Source: Carposina sasakii (Eukaryota > Arthropoda > Insecta > Lepidoptera > Carposinidae). From it: a DNA stretch of 64,000 bases. The stretch is taken from positions 14,801,899-14,865,898 of the forward strand of contig CP053152.1 in the NCBI GenBank assembly GCA_014607495.2. The letters are read 5' to 3'. Below are positions 12,305 through 23,403 of the stretch, in pieces (positions within the stretch are counted from its first letter, which is position 1; each line of letters opens with the position of its first letter). A program made the position numbers and the translations under genes. The notes beneath the pieces were generated by a model. The model saw nothing but the letters and a program-made list of their open reading frames with translations. It was not told where the DNA came from and ran no database searches.

Positions 12305-12640
12305 TATTAATGAAGCTCGCAGGGCAGCTTGTGGCGAGCTGTTGGGAGGTAGCGTTCCCACGGACCTGAAGTACTCCCGGGGAAGACCCTGTTCCTCATC
12401 TCCGGCGCCGGAGTGAGGTCTGACGAGGAAATGTTCCCCCACCTCTACCTTGCCTTCGCCGGCCGGGCAAAGATTATGAGACTTGGTTGTAAGTCCGTTA
12501 GTCTCCTTCAATAACCCAGTTACCCAACCCCACCCAACATTCAGCCCCATAGCCCATGACCTTTGTTTCCATCGCATGACATAGATCTGCACTCCAATAG
12601 TCTTGCACATGTCGGGGACCATCGCCGAGAATTCAAACAT
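12305..12640 (+). repeat. Interspersed repeat family F
   Basis: Shares GCAGGGCAGCTTGTGGCG, GATCTGCACTCCAATAGTCT and GGGGACCATC with 48420-49050. GC-richer than its surroundings. The 131-codon minus frame over it is not supported as a gene. Confidence 0.65.
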
Positions 12641-13486
12641 TAATGATAATAATATTTCCTCTATTTACTAGAAAACCCTATTTAAAACGTGAGCATAATA
12701 GGTATAAATTTAAAACCAGAACATATTTTACTGGTGAAAAAGCTTCCAAATTATTTCGCTAACGCAACAAAACTTTAACTCTATTACTAGAACACTACGA
12801 AAAGAAATAAAAATAAACCATCTCCACTATGGCAATAACGTTTTGTTTGAGACAGTAAAATAACTGTAATTATGCAAAACTACTAAAAAGAGGCGACCAT
12901 GAAAAAAAACCCATCTTAGACTGTAAAAACTTTGCAAATTCATAAAAAAGTAAACCAACAATGTATTGTCTGAAACTTATCGACGTACGAATAAGAACCT
13001 TATATTAAACTGCAGAAAGTCGTTCCAAAACCTGTCTCTTAAAAGGCGGTACGTGGAAACGACAGTGATTATGGTCTTCCCGACCTTCCTCCCCGTTATA
13101 TATCGTCTTACCGGATTTCCTCAGAAATCACATTTTTATTCGACGCAAATGAAGAAGATATTAAAGTCTCGGTTTTTTATGAAGAATCGCCGAGTAAAGG
13201 TTAAAGGGCCCCAAGTCGTAAAAGGGTCATCTAGGGCCCGCCTGGTTATGGCTGTTGATTTGATCGCGATACCATTTTGCCGTTGAATAAGAGTTTTATG
13301 TAGTTAAGTAAAGTTGATAGAAAAATTTCTGATGAACTGTACAAAAAATGTTATTTATCTGTATTTTACGTCAAAATTTGAATTATAGGCATTTTGATTG
13401 CATAGTATTAACTTTTTGACTGATTGTTTTTGTGGAAGTTATGATGGTAATATTTATTTATTTAAAAACGATAAAGACTGACTTAC

Positions 13487-13537
13487 CAACTGGGCTTTCT
13501 TCGTTCCAGAAAGAGTCATCCAGTGTGTAATCGGCTT
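13487..13537 (-). CDS. Candidate 51-bp internal exon of an unidentified gene
   Basis: On the minus strand the segment is preceded by ATACCTTGTTTCAG, a good branch-side pyrimidine tract and acceptor, and followed by GTAAGTCAG, a near-perfect donor. Its length is 17 codons, so it can be skipped or included without changing frame. Read with a phase-1 intron on both sides it gives ADYTLDDSFWNEESPV, acidic and with balanced codon use; the other open frame starts KPITHWMTLSG. I do not recognise the protein. No matching neighbour exon can be assigned, so the gene would need introns of several kilobases on both sides, which fits the repeat-rich surroundings. Chance occurrence of both signals around an open frame is possible. 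Confidence 0.5.
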
Positions 13538-13645
13538 CTGAAACAAGGTATAATTAACTGTATTAATAATATTACCAATAAAAAAAAAAATAGTCATTTT
13601 GATTTTCATAGTTACATAAAAATAGGAACCAGAGTAATATTATTT

Positions 13646-13865
13646 ACGACCGCGACTTAGTCCGCGTGGACTGCAGAAAAAACAAAATTTTGAAATTACC
13701 CGGGATAAAAATATTTTCCCGGGATAAAAAGTAGACTATGTGTTATTCTGATATATAAGCTATATTATCATCAAGTTTCATCAAAATCTATCTAGTAGTT
13801 TTCACGTGAAAGAGTAACAAACATCCATCCATCCATACTTACAAACTTTCGCGTTTATAATATTA
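13646..13865 (-). mobile_element. Lep1-type Helitron copy (minus)
   Basis: Carries the hairpin region (GACTTAGTCCGCGTGGACTG), the CCCGGGATAAAAAGTAG interior and CCATCCATCCATAC near the 5' end, but lacks a clean CTAG terminus. It abuts the repeat at 13862-14130. Confidence 0.7.
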
Positions 13866-14130
13866 CATACATATAATCACGCCTTTATCCCTTACGAGGT
13901 AGACAGAGCACCAAGGGCCAATAGAATCACATAGTGCCACGTCTGACCAATTTTGAGGGTATATTTGAGATGTACAAGTTCGGTTAGTAGTGACAGGTGG
14001 TCGGCCCATCGCCTACAAAACACCAAGACCCTCTTGTCCCTCTACTGACTTGTACAGTATGCCCGGGAAGAGAAGCAGCTGTAGTATTAGGTATACGTTC
14101 TTTTTTCACTCCCGGAGTAGCATAGAAGAT
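13866..14130 (+). repeat. Interspersed repeat family E
   Basis: Starts at a CATACATATAATCACG microsatellite, then CCTTTATCCCTTACGAGGTA and an interior ending near ACTCCCGGAGTAGCATAG. Copies at 61223-61490 (plus), 38440-38602, 57000-57122 and 11885-11990 (minus). Class unknown; no terminal inverted repeat is evident. Confidence 0.75.
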
Positions 14131-14775
14131 TACATAATATTATATAGTAGGGTTAAATACATCTATAAAGTTTGTGGTAATTATACAATCCCAGTGGGAC
14201 AAAAAACTAATGGTTATATTTCGATTATTAATTATAAACTTTGGTTATAACTATATAATTCTTTTTAATGTACAAAGTACTTACATCATACGTACCTTTG
14301 TTACATGTATACTACTACAGCTGATACTAAACCGCGAAATCTTTCGAAAACTTTCCTAAATTATGTACAATTGAAAGCTTTAGCTTAATTTATATACCGG
14401 CATACATAAAGCCTTTTGTCTCGTTTTCCAACGAGGTAATTACAATAACAATGACTGTATCCAGGCGATGAATGGAAAAAAAAACGTCATTCCAACTCGA
14501 AACAACCCTATTGTGTAATTTATTTGCGGTACAGGCGGCGGCGGTAATTATTTCTTTTTTCGTTGTCGCGCGTCATGAATTTTATTAATTTCTCGCGCGC
14601 TTGATTTTAACCTAATTTGAAGGTTACTGGAGTAACGCGTAGATAATTTTTTTTTTTTAAATATAAAATATTATTACTAGCGCACGCCTGTCACATTATT
14701 CCTATAACCTATACTTATAATACTTATAACATGTGTGTTAATTCTGACATCCTCTGGTTGGTTTTCCCATTGTGG

Positions 14776-15047
14776 CATAGAGGAATAAGATGTAGACATA
14801 GAGTGCTAATGTCATACTAACAGTTTCGATGCACCATTAGACTTTTCGGTGCCTCACGATTCCAGTCCTTGACACTTAAATTGCATTACTATACGTAACA
14901 ATACATTAGTAATGTAGTACATTACTATACATTATACTAATAGAATCTAAGTGTCAAGGACTGGAATTGTGAGGCACCGAAAAGTCTAATGGTGCATCGA
15001 AACAGTTAGTATGACATTAGCACTCTGTGACATCTTATTCCTCTATG
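14776..15047. mobile_element. Fold-back MITE, copy 2, with exact 7-bp duplication
   Basis: 272 bp, same family as 2430-2692. Both ends read CATAGAGGAATAAGATGT in inverted orientation. ATTGTGG occurs immediately outside both ends (14769-14775 and 15048-15054), fixing the boundaries. No coding capacity. Confidence 0.93.
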
Positions 15048-15599
15048 ATTGTGGTTAGAGTGCGATTTTACTAAACTTATAAATTAAATTAAAATATAAG
15101 ATTATGATTGATTAATGAACTATAAATCACTACACGGCAAAAATAAATGGCGCACATAAATATTATGATAACTAAAATATTTTGGTAGCAAAGTGCTTCT
15201 AATACAGCGCATAATAACCGTGTATGAGCCCTTGAAACAGTATGATACTGTGAACACCATTAGCTTTTACGAGGTACTAGCCGAACAAACTCATTCACTT
15301 TACTCCACAAATAACGTGGTTTAAGTAATAAGACGTTATGGAAAGTATTTCTACCATTTTTTCGAAAACGTTGTGAATTTTTAAACATAAGCGGTACGTT
15401 AGAAAAGAATGTCATAATATTTTTGTACTTTATAACTTAGTACACAAGACTAGGGATTTGAGGTACAAAAATATACAAATTAAGGTACAAAAGTTGCGTA
15501 CGTGAATAAAACATGAACTTGTGTAAAACTTATCCGTTATTGACTGACTGGGTGACTATCATAGCCAATGCGGTGGTAGGAAGCTAAAACTGATATACC

Positions 15600-15719
15600 T
15601 ATATATTATTAGAGGAGTCTAGATAAACACTAAGATGGGACTTCCCGAAACTATATCCCAAAGGAGGACATATGGGAACTCTTAATTTTACGTGAACGAA
15701 GTCGTGAGCGGGCCGCTAG
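15600..15719 (+). mobile_element. Helitron 3' end fragment
   Basis: Ends GAACGAAGTCGTGAGCGGG then CCGCTAG, the hairpin and CTAG terminus. The 5' limit is uncertain. Confidence 0.5.
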
Positions 15720-15944
15720 TAAATAGGTATCTTCTAAATGTATATACTATAGGTGATGACGTAGATAATTCATATCCAGGTCGCTTTCATGCAAAAAAAA
15801 GTATAAAAAAGAAATTTAAATCACCTAATTTTGGAAAAAACCTCTACAAGTTCGCATTGCAATATCTCATCCATCACATATGATGGGATATTGCAATAAA
15901 CTTCCATCATTATTGGAAAGAATCGGCCAAAAATGTATCAAAGA

Positions 15945-16028
15945 CACACGACAAACCTTGTTAATAAACCTTTATTAAAATAATATCTAAAATTTCTCGC
16001 TTCCACTCTTCACTCGAGCTCCACGAAT
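15945..16028 (-). CDS. Candidate 3' terminal exon with poly(A) signal
   Basis: Minus strand: TTGTTATGTAATTTCAG acceptor, then ATTCGTGGAGCTCGAGTGAA, with AATAAA (plus 15971-15976 as TTTATT) and a GT-rich stretch after it. One frame gives IRGARVKSGSEKF then TAG; another stays open to SWSSSEEWKREILDIILIKV. The plus strand also has AATAAA at 15963-15968, so the signal may serve either direction or be chance in AT-rich DNA. Unrecognised. Confidence 0.3.
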
Positions 16029-16950
16029 CTGAAATTACATAACAATATTCCTCTCCAAAGAAGACTTCACGAGACGCTTGCGATATTCATTAAATTATGT
16101 TTACAAAAGACGGAATAGATACATCTATAAAGGTATATTTCAGGAGCTGCTTCAGTTTCATTATAATATAGGATCTTATTAATATTTAGTACGTATTTAA
16201 TATTTTTCGGAAAGGTGGAGGCGTCAGTGCGACAGTCTATTGATTTTTATAAGTTTCTTTGAATTTTCTATCTTACGAGTATGACAATTTTTTCTAATTT
16301 TCGATAAGCAGGCCAATTGTTCTTTTTCCGAAATTGTAGATAATTATTGTGTGTGGATAAAACAACGTTTTATTAATTAATATGCGAGAAATTTCAATAA
16401 ATAAATAATAAAAAAATTCTTTGAAAATAGTTGTAATCAATCCAATGAAAATGAAATCTGTTTTTCTAGGTCCAACTAGTACCAAGATTTTTCTGTCATA
16501 AAGCCTATTTCTAGCATTTTTATTTAAAAAGTTACGAACAATTGAAACAGAATACAGTTTTTTGAAAGTAAACCTTTATTCCGCAGAATATTTTTATTTG
16601 TTCTGCTTTTATCCAATTTAGAAATTCTGGGAATGAATAAAACTCAGTTTTAAAAAATACCATGTCTGAAACTAACAACACGTCAGAGAAATGTGAAAAC
16701 ATTTGTTTTTACTGGTAGGTGTATACAAAATGTTTTTGTGTCTAATTTGGAAACACATTTATGCGGGTTTTTCATCTGCTCAGTTATTGAATATACTATA
16801 TAGGTATATTTCCATGTCTTGTAAAAGCGAATATTTTATAAACCACGATGTAGTTTATTTATACTTATACAAAATTATCACGTCACTGAGTTTATCATGC
16901 CTATCAGCAATCCTGTTTAACTGGAAGCTATATAGCATGATATACATATA

Positions 16951-17182
16951 ATAAATAAATAAATATTCACACACTACACAACACATTAACCTAGTCCCAC
17001 ATTAAGATCCCTAATGTCTTGTGTCGTGGGTACTAACTAAGCAATGGTATATAAATTCATAGATATAGAAATATCCATGACTCGGAAACAAACATCGATA
17101 TTCATCATATCAATGTTTGCACCTACCGGGATTCGAACCCAGGACCTATGGCGTCGCAAGCAGGGTCACTACCTACTAGACC
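16951..17182 (-). mobile_element. tRNA-derived SINE family A (minus), head slightly truncated
   Basis: Contains the body and GGGATTCGAACCCAGGACC. The last bases of the tRNA-like head are missing. Tail is (ATAA)n at 16950. Confidence 0.85.
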
Positions 17183-17469
17183 TATATTTTAAGCGAAGTT
17201 CTATAGCTCTGCCAGTATAATGGAATTTGAAAAAAGGTGCAATAATATTAATTTATCATTTATAGCATTAAGTTCGACTTTGTAAAATTTTGATAGTACA
17301 ATATAAAATTTTCATATTTTATGTTATCGTAACAAAGGACTACCTAATTTTCCTTAAATACTTTGTCGACTGCTGATATAATTCTGTAGTATCTGAAATA
17401 GTAACACACACATTTTAAATTATTATTCATTCGGGTAAAATGCATTAGTAGATTAGAACGAACTTCCTG

Positions 17470-17694
17470 TACCTACTGATGCGGGGCTTGACTATTACAT
17501 CAGCTACATCTTCCGTGCATGTCGTAAGAGTCGACTAAAGAACTCGAGTGTTCTCTAGGCTCAGGCAATGAGCTACCAATTGGTCACTGATCATTCACAT
17601 GTTTCCTGCTATGCTAAGCGTGGCTTTGGAATCTCCCTTATGATTCTGCAGTTCTGGCTACCCCATTTCAGGCTAACAGCCGTATTTATGTATG
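17470..17694 (+). repeat. Interspersed repeat family I
   Basis: GATGCGGGGCTTGACTATTA, CATGTCGTAAGAGTCGACTA and TTCTGCAGTTCTGGCTACCC. Relatives: 34545-34745 and 59895-60030 (minus), 41290-41420, 46860-46960 and 63630-63790 (plus). No terminal structure is clear. Confidence 0.7.
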
Positions 17695-18051
17695 TATATG
17701 TACATGAGTCTACAAATAATATGTCTAGGTATAGTAAAATATGTTTTGCGTATAAAGAAGGTTACTTTCCACTATGTTACTCGAAAGCAAGCTTATTATT
17801 TCATATATCTCGTAATGATATTTTCCCTCATCGATTAGTCCAACTGAGATCGTTTCCCGTATGCGACATATGGGTATATGGTGTAACCCCATTGTAACGT
17901 TTTGTAGGTAAATTATGTGAAAATGTATATTATGTGTGAAAAGATGAAAAGAAAAGGAAAGTTCATACAATCTTAAAAAATAAACATGTGATTTCTAGTC
18001 CTCAATTTTGTGCATTTTCGCTTAATATACCCCTATAATAATATACCCACA

Positions 18052-18171
18052 AGATGGACGGACGACCTGGCTAAGGTCGCGGACTCCGGTTGGATGCAGG
18101 TTGCTTCTGACCGGTCGGAATGGAGGTTGTTGGGGAAGGCCTATGTTCAGCAGTGGATTTCCCAGGACTGA
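18052..18171 (+). pseudogene. RTE-type LINE C-terminus
   Basis: 39 codons with RWTDDLAKVADSGWMQVASD and AYVQQWISQD then TGA, followed by ATGAATGATGAT. About 80 percent identical in protein to 1576-1701. Non-functional remnant. Confidence 0.8.
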
Positions 18172-20029
18172 GATCAATGAATGATGATACCCCTTTTATT
18201 AGGTACATTCTTTTTCTAGTAGATTTAAATGCGCAATTTTATGTAACTAAATTGTGAAATTATCTTTCTGATTGCCTTTTTAAAAACCCAGTCGAAAAAC
18301 AGAGAAAAATAATTTCACTAGACCACGGTTAAACAAGGTTCTAAAATTCATTAATACAAGCTCTCAAAATCTATCCTGTTAAAAACAATTTCAGGTCCAA
18401 AGTTCTACAGGCCCCTGAAAATTCATAGGCGCATAAATTATAGGTATCTAAGAGAATGTGGGTTAGGAGTCAATTAACCTATCGGGTCAATAATTCCCAG
18501 GTCGGACAGTGGGTGGAAGTGCGGCCGCCATTACTGCTGGACACCGGAAGTGATTTAGAGCGAGAGGGCGGGGTCTGAGTGGCTCGCCTCAATACATATT
18601 GAGACTTAGGAGGATCAAATTATAGATTATTATAAGTTTTCTTAGAAAACTGTTGTTATCGTTATGTATGGTGTATGTTGTTATTGTTATGTTTGTGTAT
18701 TTATTTTGTGATCCTAGTTAATGTACCTTAGGAGATAGTGACGTGGTGTGATAAGGAACAATTAATTTCAAGATTTGATTATAGCAAAAATTCTCAAAGT
18801 AAAAGAACCCCAGGAAACAAACCAAGACCATAGCCTGATTAATCAAGCAGTGACTTTTGCATAATCGCTCAAAATAAATAAAGGGTAAGAGGACATAAAA
18901 AGAAAATGTCGGTCGAAACGTAACATCTGGGGGTCTACTCTGAAGTGACGATAAACGAAGTATCGGCCGAATATCGAGGTGTTTCCTACTACGAACTTCC
19001 TTCGATCGGGTCAGTCGCGCCGTTTTTTCATTCGGTCCTATCGAACTCTATTTGACAGGTATGAGGCTAGATAATAGAAAGCTTATAATATTAGTCAATG
19101 TGAATTATTCTCTATGGTTCTGAATGAGTTGTGAACATCCGAAGCAATTTCGTAGTAGGGTCAAAGGCTTCGTTTCGGTCGGGCTTCAGTCGGACCGAAA
19201 GATTCGAAAGCGGCATTTCAGAGTATACCCCCTGTTTGCTTTAAAGTGCGTCATGAGCCGTCTTACACTTCGTCAAAAAAGTCCTTCAACATTGGCGCTA
19301 GTATCTATATTACTCTAATACTGTTTAATTTACTTAATTTAGTTTCATAAAAACTCGCAGGACTTCATTATTGAAAGACATTAGATACAGTAACAAAATA
19401 AACTGTTCTTTGTTTAGAAAGACCTCTGCCCCCATTTTGGAGGGCATCACTTTTGCTGAATTGTTTTTTTTCTTCCCCTCGAGTGTTTCTAATTAAAATT
19501 AATTGCGTTGGCGTTTAGAAGTTAATTGTAGGAAATGAGCGGACGCACATTATTTATTAAATAAAGATGCAGGCTGCTGTTGCAGTGATTTTTTTTTATT
19601 ACCGAACGATTCCTTGTCTTTGAAAAAATATTGAATGATGTTATCTCCCTTTTAGTCATTTTTATAACTACGGTTATTTTTAACCGATTTAAAAAAGAGA
19701 GGTTATTTAATTTACTATCGCCAATAGTACTTAATAGAAGTACAGTAATAATTCTTGTTGTAACAATATTTTTCCAAGTGGGTGTTGCTTGAAAAAAGAT
19801 TGGTACTCACCGGCCAGTTATCTAGTGGGCAGAGCAAAGACTATAAAAAGATTATTCCCAGGGCGCCAGACCTTTTTGCAGTTAAAGAAAACAACAGTTT
19901 ACAATATATCTATTTATTGCAGAAGGTACATATCAGTGTCCTACTCTCTAATATTACCACATTTACATCATATGAAATAGTTTTAAGTTTCCTATATATA
20001 GAATATCTTATTAATATATTTATTATAGT
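18172..20029. other. No gene seen; a protease-like motif and a promoter-like spot
   Basis: A plus frame near 18500-18560 contains LLLDTGSDLE, like a retroviral aspartic protease, but it closes within 20 codons. GGGTCAGTCGCGCC at 19009 has an initiator-like TCAGT and is followed by a CAGGTATGAG donor-like site at about 19057. Confidence 0.4.
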
Positions 20030-20790
20030 GGCCCGCCCTCGCTTCGCTTCGGTACATATCAGTACATTAGCTACAACTTCATATGTAGGTACAGCGGTTT
20101 TCGTAAAAATTTGGTTCCCTTCCCGTGGGAATTTCGGGAAATCCGTTCTTAGTGCTCCCTCGCAGTCCCTAATGAACGTACAGGTCTGGTTTCAAATTCA
20201 TATGTATCGCGGTTGTCGTAAAAAAATGAATTCCCGTTTGTCCCCTTCCCGTGGGAATTTCGGGAAATGCGTTCCTAGTGCTTCCTTGGAGTCCCTAATG
20301 AACATATATGTCCAATTTCAGATTCATATGTGTAACCGTTTTCGTAAAAAATAATTAATTCCCGTTGGTCCCCTTCCCGTGGGAATTTCGGGAAATCCGT
20401 TCTTAGTGCTTCCTCGCAGTCCCTAATGAACTTATATGCCCAATTTCAGCTTCATATGTATAGCGGTTTTCGTAAAAATTATGAATTCTCGTTTGTCCCC
20501 TTCCCGTGGGAATTTCGGGAAATCCGTTTTTAGTCCTCCCTCGCTGTCCCCAATGAACATATATGCCCGATTTCAGCTTCATATGTATAGCGGTTTTCGT
20601 AAAAAATATAGAATTCCCGTTGGTCGCCTTCCCGTGGGAATATCGGGAAATTCTTGTAGCCTATGTTCATCCAGGTCCAATAAGGATTCTAACGGTGAAA
20701 GAATTTTTTAAATCGGTCCAGAAGTTTTTGAGCCTATTCATTACAACCAAACAAACAAAGTTTTCCTCTTTATAATATTAGTGTAGATTA
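20030..20790 (+). repeat. Tandem array of about 125-bp units within a transposon-like block
   Basis: Five units begin with TTCATATGT at 20078, 20197, 20323, 20451 and 20578 (spacing 119, 126, 128, 127). Each contains CCCGTGGGAATTTCGGGAAA, a local near-palindrome. The block starts GTGGCCCGCCCTCGCTTCGC and ends in TATAATATTAGTGTAG, both typical of lepidopteran non-autonomous elements. The reading frames through it are repeat artefacts. Confidence 0.85.
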
Positions 20791-20795
20791 TACTA

Positions 20796-20798
<3 letters not shown>

Positions 20799-20830
<32 letters not shown>
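20799..20830. repeat. (TA)n microsatellite
   Basis: Sixteen or so uninterrupted TA dinucleotides directly after the 125-bp array. Confidence 0.95.
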
Positions 20831-20831
<1 letters not shown>

Positions 20832-20833
<2 letters not shown>

Positions 20834-22200
20834 AATGAAAGGTAACTAATGGTATTTAGCTTGAAGAGCTATTGAATAACAAACATGGTGCGTGAACAGA
20901 CTTAAATTATTTAGTTATGCATTGAAAAGTAACCTAGAACACTTTAATAAAATTAACAATTAGGATTTGAGGCTAAAGGCCAGATAGATTACATAAAGTT
21001 TCTGGTTAATTTACTATTTAAGGTACAGATCCTACTGTCAGAAACCGCTAGGGTGGTATTTGTTCACCACGTGGCTATCAAATATGAAGTTAAATCCATA
21101 ACTCAGAGTACACGGTATTAATGAACTAGAAAACTACTTCCCATGGTCCATGTATCCGAGGAGACGTCTTAGTCAAGCTGTGACAAGATCTCCAAGTAGC
21201 AGCCCCATAGCACGTGGCAGGTTTTTACTGCATAGTCCGACTGTCAGAGCATAGGTAGCTTTCCTTGGCGACTAAGACTAAAACTGCCTAGGCTTTAGAT
21301 CTTCCTATGGACCCCTAAAGTACAAAGACAGAAAGAACAGAATTAGCTACCTAATCATCAAAACACTAATGTTCGCCTAGCAGAAATAAAAGGAATACTC
21401 ACAGTAATTGGGAATTATATATCCATCTGTTCTCGATTACGGTTATTCAGCCAGACAATTAAGAAACCATATCTTTGTCCACGCACACCTGGTAGGAAAG
21501 AAGACAACGAGAAAATTAACGACTACTTATTAGAGACAAATGCCAGAAATGGCCTAAAAAGACATATTCCACTATACTTACATGATTATTTATATTTTTA
21601 AATAATTATTTCGGCCATGACTCCAGATGAGGTGGCACTCAGTGCAAAATGGAAGGTATAGAAAGTCACTCCGTTTGTTACATTTGTACGGTTCAGAGCA
21701 AAATCAGAAAAAGACTCGAATGTGATCTGCAGCTCCCTTTTATACTCAAAACCTTCTAGAAACTTCTCAATCCGAGATGGTGTGGTCGACTCCCATTGGT
21801 GGATGTATTTTTCTTTCAAACCTAACTAACAGCAAAGGAATTAGGTGATTATAATGCCAGAGTTCATTCAGCCAACTTATTCCTACCATTAAAAAGTTAA
21901 AATTGGCAACTTTACGTCCAATTTTAAAATGAAGACAACAAAATCCTATAGTGACTATTTTACCATGTTACATTGTCTTATTTAATTTTAATAATATATT
22001 TTTTTGTCATTTTTGAAACGTTTGCTTGTTTCCTATATTAAATCATTAATTTTATTTATTAAAGGGTGGATAAAATTGGCCGGGTAGAGTCTACTCTTAA
22101 CCCTCACCACTACCTTTCCTTCGACTCCGTCTTTCAATCAGGCTCCTATGGTTAAGTGAACTCCCATTAATGTAACACATATGAAATATTTACCGACCGT
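20832..22200. other. Unique sequence around the 21.6-kb exon candidate
   Basis: Less AT-rich than its neighbours and without recognised repeats, which is unusual in this window. No other exon could be defined. Confidence 0.5.
21598..21825 (-). CDS. Candidate coding exon, unrecognised protein
   Basis: Minus strand: TTCCTTTGCTGTTAG, a strong acceptor, is followed immediately by a frame of about 75 codons to TAA. Residues are varied, not low-complexity: FEYKRELQITFESFSDFALN, then VTFYTFHFALSATSSGVMAE. The track-style start at 21819 is a TTG, so translation must begin in an upstream exon if this is real. There is one N-glycosylation-type NRT near the middle. No poly(A) AATAAA follows closely, and a donor-like GTAAGTATA lies just past the stop. 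It could be a host exon or a decayed transposon. No family assigned. Confidence 0.3.
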   Translation of the reverse strand, partial: LGLKEKYIHQWESTTPSRIEKFLEGFEYKRELQITFESFSDFALNRTNVTNGVTFYTFHFALSATSSGVMAEIII

Positions 22201-22699
22201 AACATTTTGTATTGTTAGATAAACTAGAAGATGATTACTAAGAACATTTTGTATTGTTAGATAAACTAGAAGTTGATTACTAAGAACATTTTGTATTGTT
22301 ATATAAACTAGAAGTTGATTACTAAGAACATTTTGTATTGTTAGATAAACTAGAAGTTGATTACTAAGAACATTTTGTATTGTTAGATAAACTAGAAGTT
22401 GATTACTAAGAACATTTTGTATTGTTAAATAAACTAGAAGTTGATTACTAAGAACATTTTGTATTGTTAGATAAACTAGAAGTTGATTACTAAGAACATT
22501 TTGTATTGTTAGATAAACTAGAAGATGATTACTAAGAACATTTTGTATTGTTAGATAAACTAGAAGTTGATTATTAAGAACATTTTGTATTGTTAGATAA
22601 ACTAGAAGTTAATTACTAAGAACATTTTGTATTGTTAGATAAACTAGAAGTTGATTACTAAGAACATTTTGTATTGTTAGATAAAGTAGAGTTACTAAG
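22201..22699. repeat. 42-bp tandem array, 12 units
   Basis: Units begin at 22201 and every 42 bases to 22663; eleven are complete and the last is degenerate. Copies differ by only one or two bases, for example AGATGATT versus AGTTGATT and TTAGATAA versus TTATATAA or TTAAATAA. The unit has stops in every reading I checked, so it is not coding. High homogeneity suggests recent amplification. Confidence 0.97.
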
Positions 22700-22902
22700 A
22701 ATCATCATCAAAAACTATTTATTCATAAGGTTTATTTCTCATTTTTCACAAAAGCACAGCCAAAGCTATTCAACCATATTTTTTATATTTATACACTTCG
22801 ATATAAAAACATATTTATACCGTTCTTGCAAAACCATTTCATGGTTTATCTGCAAGTTTAATTATTATTAGTTTAATTATAATTAGTTATAATAAATAAT
22901 TA

Positions 22903-23146
22903 TTATATTAGATCAATAAAATACTTATTTACCTTGATATTATATTGGTTTTTTCTTTTTATATCCTGTAGTTCCGGTGGCAGCGCGTTTATAAGGTATG
23001 GTAGGCGCTTTTTGAGGGTTCGGTCTCCATAATAGTTGTGTACTCTAGGTACCTCAAACCTGCCATGCATGACCGCCCTTGTTTGGTGGCGGTGCTGCAG
23101 CGGAGTCAGACGCTCCCGACAATCATAGTTATCACATATGGCACCA
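22903..23146 (-). pseudogene. LINE reverse-transcriptase C-terminal fragment
   Basis: An open frame of about 81 codons with no start ATG, ending at TAA 22903-22905. It contains RVHNYYGDRTLKKRLPYLIN followed by ALPPEL, a pattern like the tail of non-LTR retrotransposon proteins (Jockey/CR1-like). The N-terminal part of the protein is absent, as expected for 5' truncation, and the mag-like element begins 128 bp beyond it. Downstream on the same strand, after about 200 bp, lies the 42-bp array at 22201-22699, which could be the 3' end of the same element. The clade is not certain. Confidence 0.45.
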
Positions 23147-23273
23147 ATTTAATTTTTCAACTCTTCTTCTTTTTCTCTCTCAACTGAAAATACTTATTTA
23201 ATTACTCGTATTACCGTAGTTATTTTTCCATGACTAGACGCATAAAAAATATGATCGCAAAAGTTTTGTATAC

Positions 23274-23403
23274 TGTTAAGTATGGGACGGGAGGGTAGTG
23301 AAACGATCACCGGTTAGCAACGCACTGATTTATTGTATCTACATAGACGGCGGGGCGGCGCGGACGCAGCCGCGTATACCTATGTATATCTACATACACA
23401 TCA
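23274..23403 (-). repeat. 3' LTR of the mag-like element
   Basis: 130 bp, identical to the 5' LTR at 27725-27854. It follows the polypurine tract directly and is bordered outside by TATAC, which matches the other flank. Zero differences over 130 bp indicates a young insertion or recent gene conversion between the LTRs. Confidence 0.95.

Larger units (their letters stand above)
10736..13480. other. Gene-free apart from repeats
   Basis: Between the listed MITE, family E and family F copies I see only AT-rich sequence. The 106-codon frame at 12966-13286 has a basic end but no domain. Confidence 0.5.
14131..16943. other. Mostly unique AT-rich sequence
   Basis: Apart from the MITE at 14776-15047, a Helitron end and the exon candidate at 15945-16028, nothing is recognised. 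Poly(T) run at 14649-14658. Confidence 0.55.

Noticed and set aside
12245..12640. 131-codon minus frame
   Set aside because: Lies over repeat family F, whose other copy does not keep the frame.
19782..20354. 190-codon plus frame
   Set aside because: Runs through the 119-128-bp tandem units, which explains both its length and its internal repetition; no domain.
22201..22699. 42-bp array as CRISPR
   Set aside because: Units are contiguous with no unique spacers, and the host is eukaryotic.
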